Source: ZC4RG20 sp963782445 (lineage in GTDB: Bacteria > Pseudomonadota > Gammaproteobacteria > Steroidobacterales > Rariloculaceae). From it: a stretch of DNA of 64,000 bases. The stretch's first letter is position 1, and each line of letters starts with the position of its first letter. The notes beneath the pieces were generated by a model. The model made no database searches. It was given only the letters and a program-made list of their open reading frames with translations, and was not told the origin of the DNA. The translations under genes and the position numbers were made by a program. Positions 1 through 9,135 of the stretch are shown here, piece by piece. The stretch is taken from NCBI GenBank assembly GCA_963782445.1, contig CAWAJM010000001.1, forward strand, positions 806,001 to 870,000, read 5' to 3'.

Positions 1-1176
1 CCCGAGGCTGCCCTCGACCTCGGAGGAGGGCGTTGCCGCGTCCGTCTTGATCTGCGCGCGTATCTTCGCGGCATGCTGGGGCGAGATGAGCTCGGCAACC
101 GGATTGTGCACGAAGGCGGGGTCCCCGAGATAGGTGTTGCGGTCCGCGAAGGCGTGGCGCTCGGCCTCGACGAGGTAGTGCGTCGTTTCGACCGCCCCAT
201 AGCCCCATTCAGAGAGGGGGTAGGGCGCCAGAATCTGGAGGATCTCGCAGACGGTCGTGCCGCCCGAGCTCGGCGGCGGCGCGGACTCGATCGTGTAGCC
301 GTGATAGTCGCAGGTGACCGGCGGCTCCCACTCCGCGGTGTACTCGGCAAAGTCCCGCATCGAGAGCAGGCCGCCGTTCGCCTCGCTCGCGGCGACGATC
401 TTGCGGGCGATGGAGCCCTTGTAAAAGGCGTCCGTGCCGCGCTTCTCGATGAGCTCGAGCGTATGGGCGAGCTCGGGCTGCACCAGTCTGTCGCCGGCCT
501 TGTAGGGCTCGCCGTGGCTCAGAAAGATCTTGGCCACGTTGGGATGCTCGGCGAAGCGCGCGGCCCGGAAACCGAGCAGGCGGGCGTCGCCCTGGGTCAG
601 CACGTAGCCCTTCTTCGCGAGCGCGATCGCCGGGGCCATGAGCTCCTTGCGGCTCATCGTGCCGTAGGCCTTGCGGGCGGTCTCGAGGCCCATGACGGTC
701 CCCGGCACGCCGACCGCGAGCCACGTGTTCGTGCTGCGGCCGCGCACGACCTTGTCCTGCTGGTCGCGGAACATCTTGTAGTCGGCCTTCAGCGGGGCTT
801 TTTCCCGGAAGTCGAGGAACACGTTCTTGCCGCTCGCGAAGTGGATCGTCATGAAGCCGCCGCCGCCGATGTTGCCGCAGCAGGGATGGACGACGGCCAG
901 CGCATAGCCCACGGCGACGGCCGCGTCGACGGCGTTGCCGCCGCGCTTGAGAATGTCGACCCCCACCTGCGTGGCGAGATGCTGTGCCGTAACGACCATG
1001 GCATGGGGTGCCGTGACGGGCTTGACGGAGGAGAGGGCCTCGAGCGCCGGATTGGCGTCATCGGGGCCTAAGGCCTGATTCGTGATGGCCGCATCCGCGG
1101 CCTGAGCGTCAGCCTGCGAGGCGCAGGAGAGCGATAGCAGGGCCGCGAGGGCCGTGGCTGCAAAGCGCATCGACAT
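1..1176 (-). CDS. ggt: Gamma-glutamyltransferase, N-terminal part (cut by window edge)
   Basis: Periplasmic Ntn-hydrolase family that transfers or hydrolyses gamma-glutamyl groups, typically of glutathione. The frame is open for 392 codons from ATG at 1176, with AAGGA six bases upstream, and runs off the window. Residues 1-20 form a signal peptide (leucine/alanine-rich, then Ala-Asp-Ala-Gln). Family landmarks are visible: GGNAVDAAVAVGYAL, CCGNIGGGGFMT, DFREKAPL and, near the edge, APPPSSGGTTVCE followed by YLGDPAFVHNP. The members I know are about 560-580 residues and mature by self-cleavage before a catalytic Thr (TTH-type motif). That Thr would lie just outside the window, so activity cannot be judged here. 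It is the last visible gene of a minus-strand run; any link to the catabolic genes upstream is not shown. The family assignment is very sure. Confidence 0.93.
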   Translation of the reverse strand, partial: MSMRFAATALAALLSLSCASQADAQAADAAITNQALGPDDANPALEALSSVKPVTAPHAMVVTAQHLATQVGVDILKRGGNAVDAAVAVGYALAVVHPCCGNIGGGGFMTIHFASGKNVFLDFREKAPLKADYKMFRDQQDKVVRGRSTNTWLAVGVPGTVMGLETARKAYGTMSRKELMAPAIALAKKGYVLTQGDARLLGFRAARFAEHPNVAKIFLSHGEPYKAGDRLVQPELAHTLELIEKRGTDAFYKGSIARKIVAASEANGGLLSMRDFAEYTAEWEPPVTCDYHGYTIESAPPPSSGGTTVCEILQILAPYPLSEWGYGAVETTHYLVEAERHAFADRNTYLGDPAFVHNPVAELISPQHAAKIRAQIKTDAATPSSEVEGSLG

Positions 1177-1292
1177 TCCAGTTCCTTGTCACGTATCGAG
1201 TAGGCCCCCTTGCGCCCGGTATTCTAGCAAGGCGTGCGCCGGCGTCGACGCCGGCCGCGGCCCGAGCCGTCCGGCCGGTCCGAGGCGGCTAT

Positions 1293-2427
1293 TCAGCGGC
1301 GCACGGCGGCGTCGAGTGCCCGCTCGAGCCTCGCGACGGCGCCGTCGACGTCCTGGAGCTTGTCGAGGCCGAAAAGGCCCAGCCGGAACGTCTTGAAGTC
1401 CTTCGGTTCGTCGCACATGAGCGGGACGCCGGCCGCCGTCTGCAGGCCTTCGGCCGCGAACTTGCTGCCATCGCGGATGCCGTCGTCGTCCGTGTAGCAG
1501 ACGACGACGCCGGGTGCCTCGTAGCCCGGCGCGGCGACGCTTTTGAAACCCTTGTCCGCGAGCAGTGCGCGGACGCGGCTGCCGAGCTCGAGCTGCTGGC
1601 GGCGCACCGTGTCGAAGCCGTCGCGCTGCGTCTCGAGCATGGCATCGCGGAAGCGCGCGAGCGCGTCGGTCGGCAGCGTCGCGTGGTACGCGTGGCCGCC
1701 GTTCTCGTAGGCGCGCATGATGTCGAGCCACTTCTTGAGGTCGATGGCGAAGCTCGTGCTTTGCGTCGATTCGACGGCCGCGACCCCGCGCTCGCCCAGC
1801 ATCACGAGCCCGCAGCAGGGCGAGCTGCTCCAGCCCTTCTGAGGCGCGCTGAGCAGGACGTTCGACGCCCAGGGCGCGCATGTCGACCCACAGCGCGCCC
1901 GAGGCGATGCAGTCGAGCACGAACAGGCCGCCCGTCTCGTGGACGGCGGCCGCGCAGCGCTCGATGTAGGCGTCGGGCAGCAGCATGCCGGACGCCGTTT
2001 CGACGTGCGGGGCGAAGATCAAATCGGGGCGCTCGCGCCCGATCGCGGCAAGTACCTCATCGAGAGGGGCCGGCGCGAAGGCGGCCTGCGGTCCTGCCTC
2101 GACGGGCCTCGCCTTGCAGACGGTCTCGGCGCCAGGGATCTTCCCCATCTCGAAAATTTGGCTCCAGCGATAGCTGAACCAGCCATTGCGTATCACGAGA
2201 CATTTGCGTCCCGTCGCGAGTTGGCGCGCAACGGCCTCCATGCCGTACGTGCCGCCGCCGGGCACGACGGCGACGGCTTCGGCACCGTAGACGCCGCGCA
2301 AGTTCACCGAGATATCGCGCATGACCTGCTGAAAGGCAAGGGACATGTGATTCAAGGCGCGGTCCGTGAATACGACGGAGTACTCGAGAAGGCCTTCGGG
2401 GTCGATGGTCGGATACAGGCTGGACAC
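1293..2427 (-). pseudogene. Class V PLP aminotransferase, broken by a one-base frameshift
   Basis: Homologous to alanine/serine-glyoxylate type aminotransferases (fold type I, PLP). Residues 1-188 read in one frame from ATG 2427 (PGGGTYGMEAVARQL, ETASGMLLPD, LDCIASGALWVDMRALGV). The rest (APQKGWSSSPCCGLVMLGE with the PLP lysine, ESTQSTSFAIDLKKWLDIM, CDEPKDFKTFRLGLFG) reads in the next frame. Removing one base from the TT at 1861-1862 joins the two halves into 377 residues, the usual family size. Both halves look well conserved, with no other lesion, so a recent mutation or a sequencing or assembly error in a short homopolymer is more likely than an old pseudogene. If intact in reality it would be a cytosolic aminotransferase following the aldehyde dehydrogenase gene by about 235 bases. 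Confidence 0.85.
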
Positions 2428-2626
2428 GATGCATCTCCGTGCGAAAGGGGCGTTGCGCGCTAACGCTAACCCGTCCGGCCGCGGCTCGGCAATGCCGGAG
2501 CGGCACAGCCGCTGGCCGGCCGCCTACGCTGAACGTTGGTAGACGGCCGGCGCCGCGCTCTTTATGGTTCGTTGTCGCGGCGCCGGCCAAACGAAACGTA
2601 GCGCAAACCTTTCGGCGACGGCAAGG

Positions 2627-2657
2627 GTCCCTCGGCGGACGAATGCCGCCGAGGGAC
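2627..2657 (-). terminator. Hairpin after the aldehyde dehydrogenase gene
   Basis: Perfect 12-bp inverted repeat (arms 2627-2638 and 2646-2657, seven-base loop) lying six bases past the stop codon of the minus-strand aldehyde dehydrogenase gene. There is no run of T on the exit side, so it is either a weak intrinsic terminator or an RNA 3'-end stabiliser. It suggests that the aminotransferase further on may have its own promoter. Confidence 0.5.
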
Positions 2658-2662
2658 GCGGG

Positions 2663-4144
2663 TCAGCGCACGATGAAGGGATTGGGCACGTCGGCGCCGC
2701 TCATGTCGATCCACACGCTCTTCTCTTGCACGAACTCGCGGATCGAGAGCAGACCGCTCTCGCGCCCGAAGCCCGAGCGCTTGTAGCCGCCGAACGGAGA
2801 GAGCGGGCTCGAGACGCGGTAAGTGTTGATCCAGACCGTGCCGGATTCGAGCCGCTGCGCCATCTTGAGGCAACGCGCCACGTTGGGTGTCCAGACGCCG
2901 GCCGCCAGCCCATAAATGCTGTCGTTAGCGATTGCGACGGCCTCGTCCTCGTCCTCGAACGTGATGACCGAGAGCACGGGACCGAAGACCTCCTCGCGCG
3001 CGATGCGCATCTCCGGCGTGACGTTCGTGAACACCGTCGGCTCGACGAACCAGCCCTCGCCGCATTCGGGCCGCGCGGCCTTCCCGCCGCCGAGCATGCA
3101 GCGCGCGCCCTGCTGCTTGGCGATGTCGATGTAGCTCAGCACCTTCTCGAATTGCGACTCGGTCGTGATGGGTCCGACCTGGGTCGTTTCCTCGAGCGGA
3201 TTGCCCATGCGGGCCGTCTTTGCAAGCGCAAGGAAGCGCTCGACGAACTCATCGTGTATCGAGCGCTGAATGAGCGCCCGGGAGCCGGCCACGCAGGTTT
3301 GGCCTGTGGCCGCAAAGATGCCGGAAACGACTCCTTTGACCGCATTGTCGAGGTCCGCGTCCTCGAAGACGATGTTCGCCGACTTGCCGCCGAGCTCCAT
3401 GGTGACGGGCTTCAAGCCGCGCGCGGCCGTCGTATAGACCTGCGTGCCGGCCGCGTCGCCACCCGTGAAGCAGACCTTGGCGACATCAGGGTGGCCGACG
3501 AGCGTCTCGCCGATTTCCGTCCCGAAGCCCGTGACGATATTGACGACGCCGGGGGGCAAGCCCGCCTCCTCGAGCAGCGAGGCGAACTCGAGCGCCGAGG
3601 CAGACGAGTGCTCGGAGGGCTTCCAGACGAACGTGTTGCCGGCTGCGAGCGCCGGCGCCATCTTCCAGCCCGCGAGCATGAGCGGCGAGTTCCACGGCAC
3701 GATGGCGGCGATGACGCCGAGCGGCTCCTCGAGCGTGAAGTTGAACAAGCCGGGCCGATCGATCGGGATGACGCGGCCCTCGAGCTTGTCGGCGAGGCCG
3801 CCGAAGTAGCGGAACCATTCCGGCAGATAGCGCGTTTGGGCGCGCATTTCGAGGATGAGCTTGCCGTTGTCGCGGGTCTCGATCTCGGCGAGCTCGTCGG
3901 CGTGTGCCGCGATCCTGTCGGCGAGCGCGTAGAGCAGCTTGCCGCGTGCCGTGGCCGTGAGGCCGCGCCAGTCCGAGTTCTTGAACGCGGCGCGCGCGGC
4001 CTCGACGGCCCGGTCGACGTCGGCCGGCGTGCCACGGGGGATCAGAGCCCAAGGCTTACCGGTATATGGGTCGAACGACTCGAACCATTCGCCGCCGGCC
4101 GCGTCGACGCGCTCGCCGCCAATGAGCATTCGATATTTGTGCAT
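2663..4144 (-). CDS. NAD(P)-dependent aldehyde dehydrogenase
   Basis: Oxidises an aldehyde to its carboxylic acid with NAD(P)+; cytosolic, substrate unknown. 493 residues, the normal family length. The Rossmann and catalytic landmarks are all present: PWNSPLMLAGWK near residue 152 (oxyanion Asn), ELGGKSAN with the general-base Glu near 250, GQTCVAGSRA with the nucleophilic Cys near 285, EEVFGPVLSV near 385 and the C-terminal FGGYKRSGFGRE. It resembles betaine/hydroxymuconic-semialdehyde type dehydrogenases, which fits neighbours from aromatic or amino-acid catabolism, but the exact aldehyde cannot be read from sequence. The CMD gene ends 16 bases upstream of its start, so the two are probably co-transcribed. 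Confidence 0.95.
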   Translation of the reverse strand: MHKYRMLIGGERVDAAGGEWFESFDPYTGKPWALIPRGTPADVDRAVEAARAAFKNSDWRGLTATARGKLLYALADRIAAHADELAEIETRDNGKLILEMRAQTRYLPEWFRYFGGLADKLEGRVIPIDRPGLFNFTLEEPLGVIAAIVPWNSPLMLAGWKMAPALAAGNTFVWKPSEHSSASALEFASLLEEAGLPPGVVNIVTGFGTEIGETLVGHPDVAKVCFTGGDAAGTQVYTTAARGLKPVTMELGGKSANIVFEDADLDNAVKGVVSGIFAATGQTCVAGSRALIQRSIHDEFVERFLALAKTARMGNPLEETTQVGPITTESQFEKVLSYIDIAKQQGARCMLGGGKAARPECGEGWFVEPTVFTNVTPEMRIAREEVFGPVLSVITFEDEDEAVAIANDSIYGLAAGVWTPNVARCLKMAQRLESGTVWINTYRVSSPLSPFGGYKRSGFGRESGLLSIREFVQEKSVWIDMSGADVPNPFIVR

Positions 4145-4160
4145 GCCGGCCGGGGCCCCT

Positions 4161-4535
4161 TTACTCCATCTCAGCCAGCGCTTCCTTGGCCAGCCGGAAC
4201 GAGTCGACGGCCGCGGGAACGCCCGAGTAGATGCCGACCTGCAGCAGCACCTCGCGAATTTCTTCCTTCGTGCAACCGTTGCGGATCGCGCCCTTGACGT
4301 GAATCTTGAGCTCGTTGGGCCGGTTCAGCGTGCTCAGCAGCGCGATGTTGATGAGGCTGCGCATTTTCTTCGGCAGCTCCTCGCGGCCCCAGACGGCGCC
4401 CCAGCAGTACTCCGTCACGAGGCGCTGCAAGGGCTTCGTGAACTCGTCCGCATTGGCTAGCGACCGCTCGACGTATTCGGCGCCGAGCACCGACTTCCTG
4501 ACCTCGAGGCCGCGCTCGAACAATTCGTCGTTCAT
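4161..4535 (-). CDS. Carboxymuconolactone decarboxylase (CMD) family protein
   Basis: 124 residues, about the size of PcaC. The family covers 4-carboxymuconolactone decarboxylase (protocatechuate branch of the beta-ketoadipate pathway) and AhpD-like peroxidase partners. Here the N-terminus (FERGLEVRKSVLGAEYVERS), the tryptophan-rich YCWGAVWGREELPKKMRSL and the C-terminal HVKGAIRNGCTKEEIREVLL-type helix resemble the PcaC side; only one cysteine (NGCT) is present instead of the AhpD CxxC, which argues against AhpD activity. The start is supported by GGAGG seven bases before ATG. The gene sits between a hydroxyacid dehydrogenase and an aldehyde dehydrogenase, which suits a ring-fission or lactone step. 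Substrate is uncertain. Confidence 0.88.
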   Translation of the reverse strand: MNDELFERGLEVRKSVLGAEYVERSLANADEFTKPLQRLVTEYCWGAVWGREELPKKMRSLINIALLSTLNRPNELKIHVKGAIRNGCTKEEIREVLLQVGIYSGVPAAVDSFRLAKEALAEME

Positions 4536-4604
4536 GTGTAATCCTCCCTACGGATTTGATTGTGTAGTGGTTCGACGATTTTCTGATTGTTTTGATTTGG
4601 TTGT

Positions 4605-5516
4605 CTACTTACTCTTGATCTCGACGCCTGCCCACTCCTCGACGACGCGGGCGACGGACGTGAAGTCCGAATCTGCGCCAAAGCGTTGCTTCGTGATTCC
4701 GAGCATCTGGAGCACGGCCGCCCCCGCGACCATCGGGACGCCGAGGCTCTCGGCTTCGTGCAGGCACAGCCGCACGTCCTTCCAGGAAAGCCCGGTCGCG
4801 AAGCCGAAGTCGAACGTGCGCGTCAGCACCGAGCGCGGGAACTTGTCCTGCGTTGCGCTGTTGCGGCCGCTTCCGGCATTGATCACGTCGAGCATCAGGG
4901 CCGGATCGAGACCGGCCCTGACGCCGAAGGCCACGGCCTCGGACGAGAGCACGATGGCGGCCGCCGCGAGCAGATTGTTGGCGAGCTTCATGACCTGGCC
5001 CTGGCCCGGCGCATCGCCCACGTAGAAGAGCTTGCCGAACTGCTTCAGAGCCGGCTCTGCTCTTTCGTAGGCGGCCTTGGGGCCGGAGACCATGACGGCC
5101 AGGGTCCCGTTGCGCGCGCCCGCGAGGCCGCCACTGACGGGCGCGTCGGCGTAGACGATCTCGCGCTGCGCGAGGCCTTCCGCGGCCTGGCGGGCGATCC
5201 CGGGCCCAGTCGTGGAGCAGTCGAAGACGTAGCGCAGCGGGCCGCCGGCTCGGGGGCCGCCTTCGCCGAGGCCGTTCGGGCCGAGGGCGACCTTGTACAC
5301 GATCTCGGGCGTCGGCAGGCTCAGGAACACGATTTCGGCCGCGGCCGCTACCTCGGCCGGCGAGTCCGCGGCCTTGGCCCCGTGCTCGACGAGCTGCCCG
5401 ACGGCCTCGCTCGACGTGTCGTATACCGTCACCGCAAACCCGGCGTCCAGTAGACGCTTGGCCATGAAGCCGCCCATGCGGCCGACGCCGACGAACCCTA
5501 GATCGGTCGTATCCAC
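4605..5516 (-). CDS. 3-Hydroxyisobutyrate dehydrogenase-like NAD(P) oxidoreductase
   Basis: Beta-hydroxyacid dehydrogenase family (with tartronate semialdehyde reductase and 6-phosphogluconate dehydrogenase). 303 residues. The N-terminal Rossmann motif GFVGVGRMGGFMAKRL binds the dinucleotide. DAPVSGGLAGARNGTL near residue 120 is the substrate-binding signature. GQVMKLANNLL near 170 carries the catalytic lysine. The all-helical C-terminal domain is complete. It reduces or oxidises a short 3-hydroxy acid; which one is not clear. The VOC gene ends only 13 bases before its start, so the two are likely one operon. Nearby CMD and aldehyde dehydrogenase genes suggest a shared catabolic pathway. Confidence 0.93.
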   Translation of the reverse strand: MDTTDLGFVGVGRMGGFMAKRLLDAGFAVTVYDTSSEAVGQLVEHGAKAADSPAEVAAAAEIVFLSLPTPEIVYKVALGPNGLGEGGPRAGGPLRYVFDCSTTGPGIARQAAEGLAQREIVYADAPVSGGLAGARNGTLAVMVSGPKAAYERAEPALKQFGKLFYVGDAPGQGQVMKLANNLLAAAAIVLSSEAVAFGVRAGLDPALMLDVINAGSGRNSATQDKFPRSVLTRTFDFGFATGLSWKDVRLCLHEAESLGVPMVAGAAVLQMLGITKQRFGADSDFTSVARVVEEWAGVEIKSK

Positions 5517-5529
5517 TCGATTGCTCCCG

Positions 5530-5949
5530 TTACGCCCGGTGGGCGCTTTCTCTGAAATTCAGCTCGATGACGAGCCCGTTTGGATCGCGGATGAAAAGCT
5601 GGCGCAGGCCGATCTCGTCGAGCAGATTGCGGCCCAGCACCACGCCGAGCGGCTCGAGGCGTTCGACGATCTCCTCGTACCCGGAGGCGTTGAACGCGAT
5701 GTGATCGAGCGCGCCCGTGCCGTCCGCGCGCGTCGAGATCGGGATGCCGACGCGGTCTGTGAAGACCTTGTAGGTGCCCCATTCGGCGATGTGAATGCAC
5801 GGAACCTCACCGACGTAAAGCCAATAGCCGGGAAAGCCGAGATCGGGCCGAAACCCCTCGCGCATGCCGAGGACCTCGCAGTAGAAGCGCTTGGTCTCCT
5901 CGATGTCGTCGCTGAGCACCAGGTAGTGCTCCATTCTCTCGACCGGCAT
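5530..5949 (-). CDS. VOC (glyoxalase/bleomycin-resistance/dioxygenase) family protein
   Basis: 139 residues in one VOC fold made of two beta-alpha-beta-beta-beta units. MEHYLVLSDDIEETKRFYCE opens the first unit (metal-ligand His). ALDHIAFNASGYEEIVERLE opens the second (His). LFIRDPNGLVIELNF near the end gives the typical C-terminal metal-binding Glu. VOC proteins are metal-dependent lyases, isomerases or extradiol dioxygenases; which one this is cannot be told. The ATG at 5949 is chosen because GGGGAGG lies nine bases upstream; the frame is open further to 6018 but those residues look non-coding and would overlap the divergent gene. First gene of the minus-strand catabolic run. Confidence 0.88.
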   Translation of the reverse strand: MPVERMEHYLVLSDDIEETKRFYCEVLGMREGFRPDLGFPGYWLYVGEVPCIHIAEWGTYKVFTDRVGIPISTRADGTGALDHIAFNASGYEEIVERLEPLGVVLGRNLLDEIGLRQLFIRDPNGLVIELNFRESAHRA

Positions 5950-5990
5950 GCGGTCCCGCCTCCCCTTGTTCTTGCGGTCCCCGCCAAGTC

Positions 5991-5996
5991 TACAAT
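5991..5996 (+). promoter_or_regulatory. Candidate -10 element directly before the LigW-like gene
   Basis: TACAAT lies only eight bases before the ATG at 6005, and no Shine-Dalgarno sequence sits between them. If real, transcription would start at or next to the ATG, giving a leaderless mRNA. The best -35 match (TTGTTC at 5966-5971) is at a loose 19-bp spacing, so this is tentative. Confidence 0.35.
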
Positions 5997-6004
5997 AGGC
6001 GCCT

Positions 6005-7042
6005 ATGGACGCGGGCAAAACCTATCTGCGCATCGCAACGGAAGAGGCCTTCGCGCCCGCGGACATGCTGGCGCGTTACCGGAAGGGGCTGACCGAGCAC
6101 GCGTTCGACGATCCGGGCTTCGAGAGCCTCATGGGCTATTTTTTGTTCAACGACAGTCCCAAGACGCGGGATGTCGTGGCCCGTCTCGAGGACCTCGGCG
6201 ACCGACGCCTCGCCGACATGGATGCGGCAGGCATCGAACGGCAGCTCCTCTCGCTGACGGCGCCCGGCGTCCAGGTGTTCGAGCGCGCGACCGCCGTTGC
6301 CCTGGCCGAGGCCTACAACGACGAGCTCGCGGAGGCGATCCGCCGCCATCCGGACCGCTTTTCGGGGCTCGCCGCCGTCGCGCCTCAGGACCCGCCGCGC
6401 GCCGCGCGCGAACTCGAGCGCGCCGTCACCCGGCTCGGGCTCAAGGGTGCCGTGATCAACTCCCATACCCAGGGCGAGTATCTCGACGATCGGAAATTCT
6501 GGCCGATCTTCGAGGCAGCCGATGCGCTCGACGTACCCGTCTACGTGCATCCGCAGACGCCCCCGCGCACTATGATCGGCCCTTTGCTGGAGAGCGGCCT
6601 CGACGGCGCGATCTACGGCTTCGCCGTCGAGACCGGCATGCATCTGCTGCGCGTGATCATGAGCGGCGCCTTCGATCGTTTCCCGCGCCTCAGACTCGTC
6701 GTCGGGCACCTCGGCGAGGGCATTCCGTTCTGGCTGTTCCGCGTCGACCATTTCCACGCGGGAATCGTCAAGACGCGCCGGTACGCAAACGTGCGCCCGC
6801 TCCAGAAGAAACCCAGCGACTATATGCGCGAAAACGTCTACGTGACGACGAGCGGCATGGCTTGGGAGCCGGCCATCCTGTACACACGCTCGGTCCTCGG
6901 CGGCGACCGCGTGCTCTACGCCATGGACTATCCCTACCAGTACGTTCCGGAGGAGGTCGCCGTCACGGACGGACTGCCCATCGGGGACGACGAGAAGAAG
7001 GCGCTGTACCAGACGAACGCGGAGCGGGTGTTCCGGCTCTGA
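6005..7042 (+). CDS. Amidohydrolase-family decarboxylase, LigW/2,3-dihydroxybenzoate decarboxylase-like
   Basis: 345 residues of the ACMSD-related metal-dependent decarboxylases. From memory it is close to 5-carboxyvanillate decarboxylase (LigW) along its whole length, starting with the near-identical YLRIATEEAFA. The expected divalent metal ligands are visible: the first Glu of TEEAFA (residue 13), His of YVHPQTPP, His of VVGHLGEGIP and Asp of YAMDYPYQY. INSHTQGEYLDD and GFAVETGMHLLRV are further family blocks. Such enzymes remove a ring carboxylate from hydroxybenzoates (5-carboxyvanillate, 2,3-dihydroxybenzoate, gamma-resorcylate) without cofactor other than Mn/Zn. The exact substrate is open. 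It is divergent from the VOC/CMD/ALDH run, with 55 bases between starts, and may be part of the same pathway. Confidence 0.9.
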   Translation: MDAGKTYLRIATEEAFAPADMLARYRKGLTEHAFDDPGFESLMGYFLFNDSPKTRDVVARLEDLGDRRLADMDAAGIERQLLSLTAPGVQVFERATAVALAEAYNDELAEAIRRHPDRFSGLAAVAPQDPPRAARELERAVTRLGLKGAVINSHTQGEYLDDRKFWPIFEAADALDVPVYVHPQTPPRTMIGPLLESGLDGAIYGFAVETGMHLLRVIMSGAFDRFPRLRLVVGHLGEGIPFWLFRVDHFHAGIVKTRRYANVRPLQKKPSDYMRENVYVTTSGMAWEPAILYTRSVLGGDRVLYAMDYPYQYVPEEVAVTDGLPIGDDEKKALYQTNAERVFRL

Positions 7043-7227
7043 AATCGGCCGCATGATGCATGAACGGGTTCTTGCGTTGGCGGTGGGCGGAGTCTCGCGC
7101 AGACGGGCGCTTTCGGGGACGGCGTGAATCCTTCCCTGAAGCCAGCTACCGCCACCGCATCTGCGCCGATGGCTCCGCCCGCCACCGGCGCCACCTAGGA
7201 GGCGTGCCGCCGATCGCGGAAGGCGCC

Positions 7228-8880
7228 TCAGGAAGGCGCGCCGTTCTTCTTCGACTTCGCGCGAACCTCGTCGAGCGCCATGCGCTCGGCGCCGTGCGGG
7301 TCGTCCTCGACGCGGCAGTTGTCGTCCATGACCATCGTCGCGCGCGTCTTCGTGTCGAACTTCGGCCAGGTCGGCAGCACGTCGCAGTTCGGATCGCCGC
7401 TGCGAGCGAACGCCGCGAAGGCCGAGCTCATCTTCGTCGCGAGCGCGTAGCGGTCGTTGCCGGCGCCCGTCATCGAGGCGGCGACCTCGACGTTGTCGAA
7501 GGCGAAGGGGATGTCGAGCGTATGGTAGGCCCTGAGCTTGCCTTCGTGAACGGGCGACTGCCAGGTGAAGTAGTAAACGTAGACCGGCGCGGTCCCTTGC
7601 TCGGACTTGAGCGCGGCTTCGGCCATCGGGGCCTGGCGCAAGAACGAGGCGTCCGAGGCGATCGTCTGGTAGAGCTCGATATTGCTGGCTTTAGGCCGGC
7701 CCTTTCGATAGACCTCGATGAGGTGCGTCGCGTCGGCGTCGTCGGCACCCGTGGCGCGTTTGACGTCGGTCAGCAGCGTCCCGTTGTCGATTGCGTCGCG
7801 CGGCGTGTTCGGGAAGAAGTTGATTTCCTGCGCAACGGTGCCGATGATCATCGGCACGTCGGCCGACATCGCCGGTGCCTTGGGGCTGAACGGGCCGGAA
7901 GGCAGGGTGCGGCCGTCGTCGACGGGCGAGAGTGCGAGGCCCGGCGTCCTCAAGTACACGTCGCGGACGGTCTCCATCGGAAGCTTCTGCATGTCCTCGG
8001 GCGTCCGGGCGCCGAGCGCGCTCATGAACTTTCGCGCCGTCTCGGTCGCCTTGTCCGGCGACGCGCCTTCGAGCATGGCCCCGCTCATCGCAATGGCGCG
8101 ATGGAAGAGTCCCTTGGCCGACGGCATCCCCATGAGCGTCGAGACTTTGGCCCCGCCGCCGGATTGGCCGAAGATGGTCACGTTGTTCGGATCGCCGCCG
8201 AAGCGGTCGATGTTGTCCCTGACCCATCCGAGCGCCGCCACGATGTCGAGCATGCCGACATTGCTGGCTTCGGCGAAACGGCTGTCGCCGAGGCCGGCGA
8301 GGTACAGGAAGCCGAAGACGTTGAGCCGGTGCGTAACGGGCACGACCACAACGTCCTGGCTGCGCGCGAGCCGCGCGCCGTCGTAGAGCAGCCAGTTGCC
8401 GGAGCCGCTCGTGAAGCCGCCGCCGTGCAGCCAGACCATGACGGGCCGGCCGCCGCGCCCGAGCCCCGGCGTGAAGACGTTGAGGTCGAGGCAGTCCTCG
8501 CCCATGGGCTCGCGGCGGTCGAGCGCGTAGACCTCCGAGATGGGTCCGCCGAAGGTCTGCGGCGAGCGGTGGCCGACCGTGACCGCCGGGCGCACGCCGG
8601 GCCAGGGCTCCGGGCGCTTGGGCGGCATGAAGCGGTTCTCCCCGGCCGTCGAGGCGCCATAGGGGACGCCGTAGAACGCCTTGACGCCGCCGTCGAGCTC
8701 GACGCCCTGCAGGCGTCCGGCCGTCGTGTCGACGACTGCGCTGGGCTTCGCGCCGCGGATGTCCTGGGCGAAGACGCGGCCCAGGGGGGCGCCGGCCGCA
8801 ATGCCGGCCGCGGCGGCAATGCCGGAGCCGATGAAGGCGCGTCGATCGAGCACGTGGCGGGGGCGGCGTCCAGCGGTCAT
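7228..8880 (-). CDS. Carboxylesterase type B, Tat-exported
   Basis: Alpha/beta-hydrolase of the para-nitrobenzyl esterase/cholinesterase family, 550 residues. The N-terminus has a twin-arginine signal (DRRAFIGSGIAAAAG), so the folded enzyme is likely exported to the periplasm. GEDCLDLNVFTP and WLHGGGFTSGSG (oxyanion hole) come first, then FGQSGGGAKVS with the nucleophilic Ser, and AYHTLDIPFAFDN with the catalytic His. The acid residue is expected in the region after SFLRQAPMAEAAL but I did not fix it. It hydrolyses carboxylic esters; substrate unknown. GGAGGAGAG precedes the ATG. The gene stands alone, convergent with the LigW-like gene. Confidence 0.93.
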   Translation of the reverse strand: MTAGRRPRHVLDRRAFIGSGIAAAAGIAAGAPLGRVFAQDIRGAKPSAVVDTTAGRLQGVELDGGVKAFYGVPYGASTAGENRFMPPKRPEPWPGVRPAVTVGHRSPQTFGGPISEVYALDRREPMGEDCLDLNVFTPGLGRGGRPVMVWLHGGGFTSGSGNWLLYDGARLARSQDVVVVPVTHRLNVFGFLYLAGLGDSRFAEASNVGMLDIVAALGWVRDNIDRFGGDPNNVTIFGQSGGGAKVSTLMGMPSAKGLFHRAIAMSGAMLEGASPDKATETARKFMSALGARTPEDMQKLPMETVRDVYLRTPGLALSPVDDGRTLPSGPFSPKAPAMSADVPMIIGTVAQEINFFPNTPRDAIDNGTLLTDVKRATGADDADATHLIEVYRKGRPKASNIELYQTIASDASFLRQAPMAEAALKSEQGTAPVYVYYFTWQSPVHEGKLRAYHTLDIPFAFDNVEVAASMTGAGNDRYALATKMSSAFAAFARSGDPNCDVLPTWPKFDTKTRATMVMDDNCRVEDDPHGAERMALDEVRAKSKKNGAPS

Positions 8881-9135
8881 GGGTCTCTCCTCCAGAAGGA
8901 CGGCAGAGCCCTATCGCGCAGCCTGCGCCGAGTACCCCCCGCCCGAAGTGTCGTTGTGATTGTTTCCCATTTATCCCGCAAAGGGGGCGGCGAATCAAGC
9001 GACGAACCCCACGGTTCGCGCGCCGCGCGTGCCATGGGGGAGCGGTCGCGGCGGCGGTGTCGCGGCCGCGCGGCTGCCAACGGCATGCTCCTTGCACGCC
9101 GAGGTCGACGGCAGCACTACGGGGATCTCGCGGGA

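Noticed and set aside
4161..4535. CMD protein as an AhpD-type alkylhydroperoxidase
   Set aside because: The CxxC active site is absent; only one cysteine is in the core.
8881..9135. Further remnants of the molybdenum operon to the left of the scar
   Set aside because: No frame shows signal-peptide, 2Fe-2S or other recognisable sequence there.
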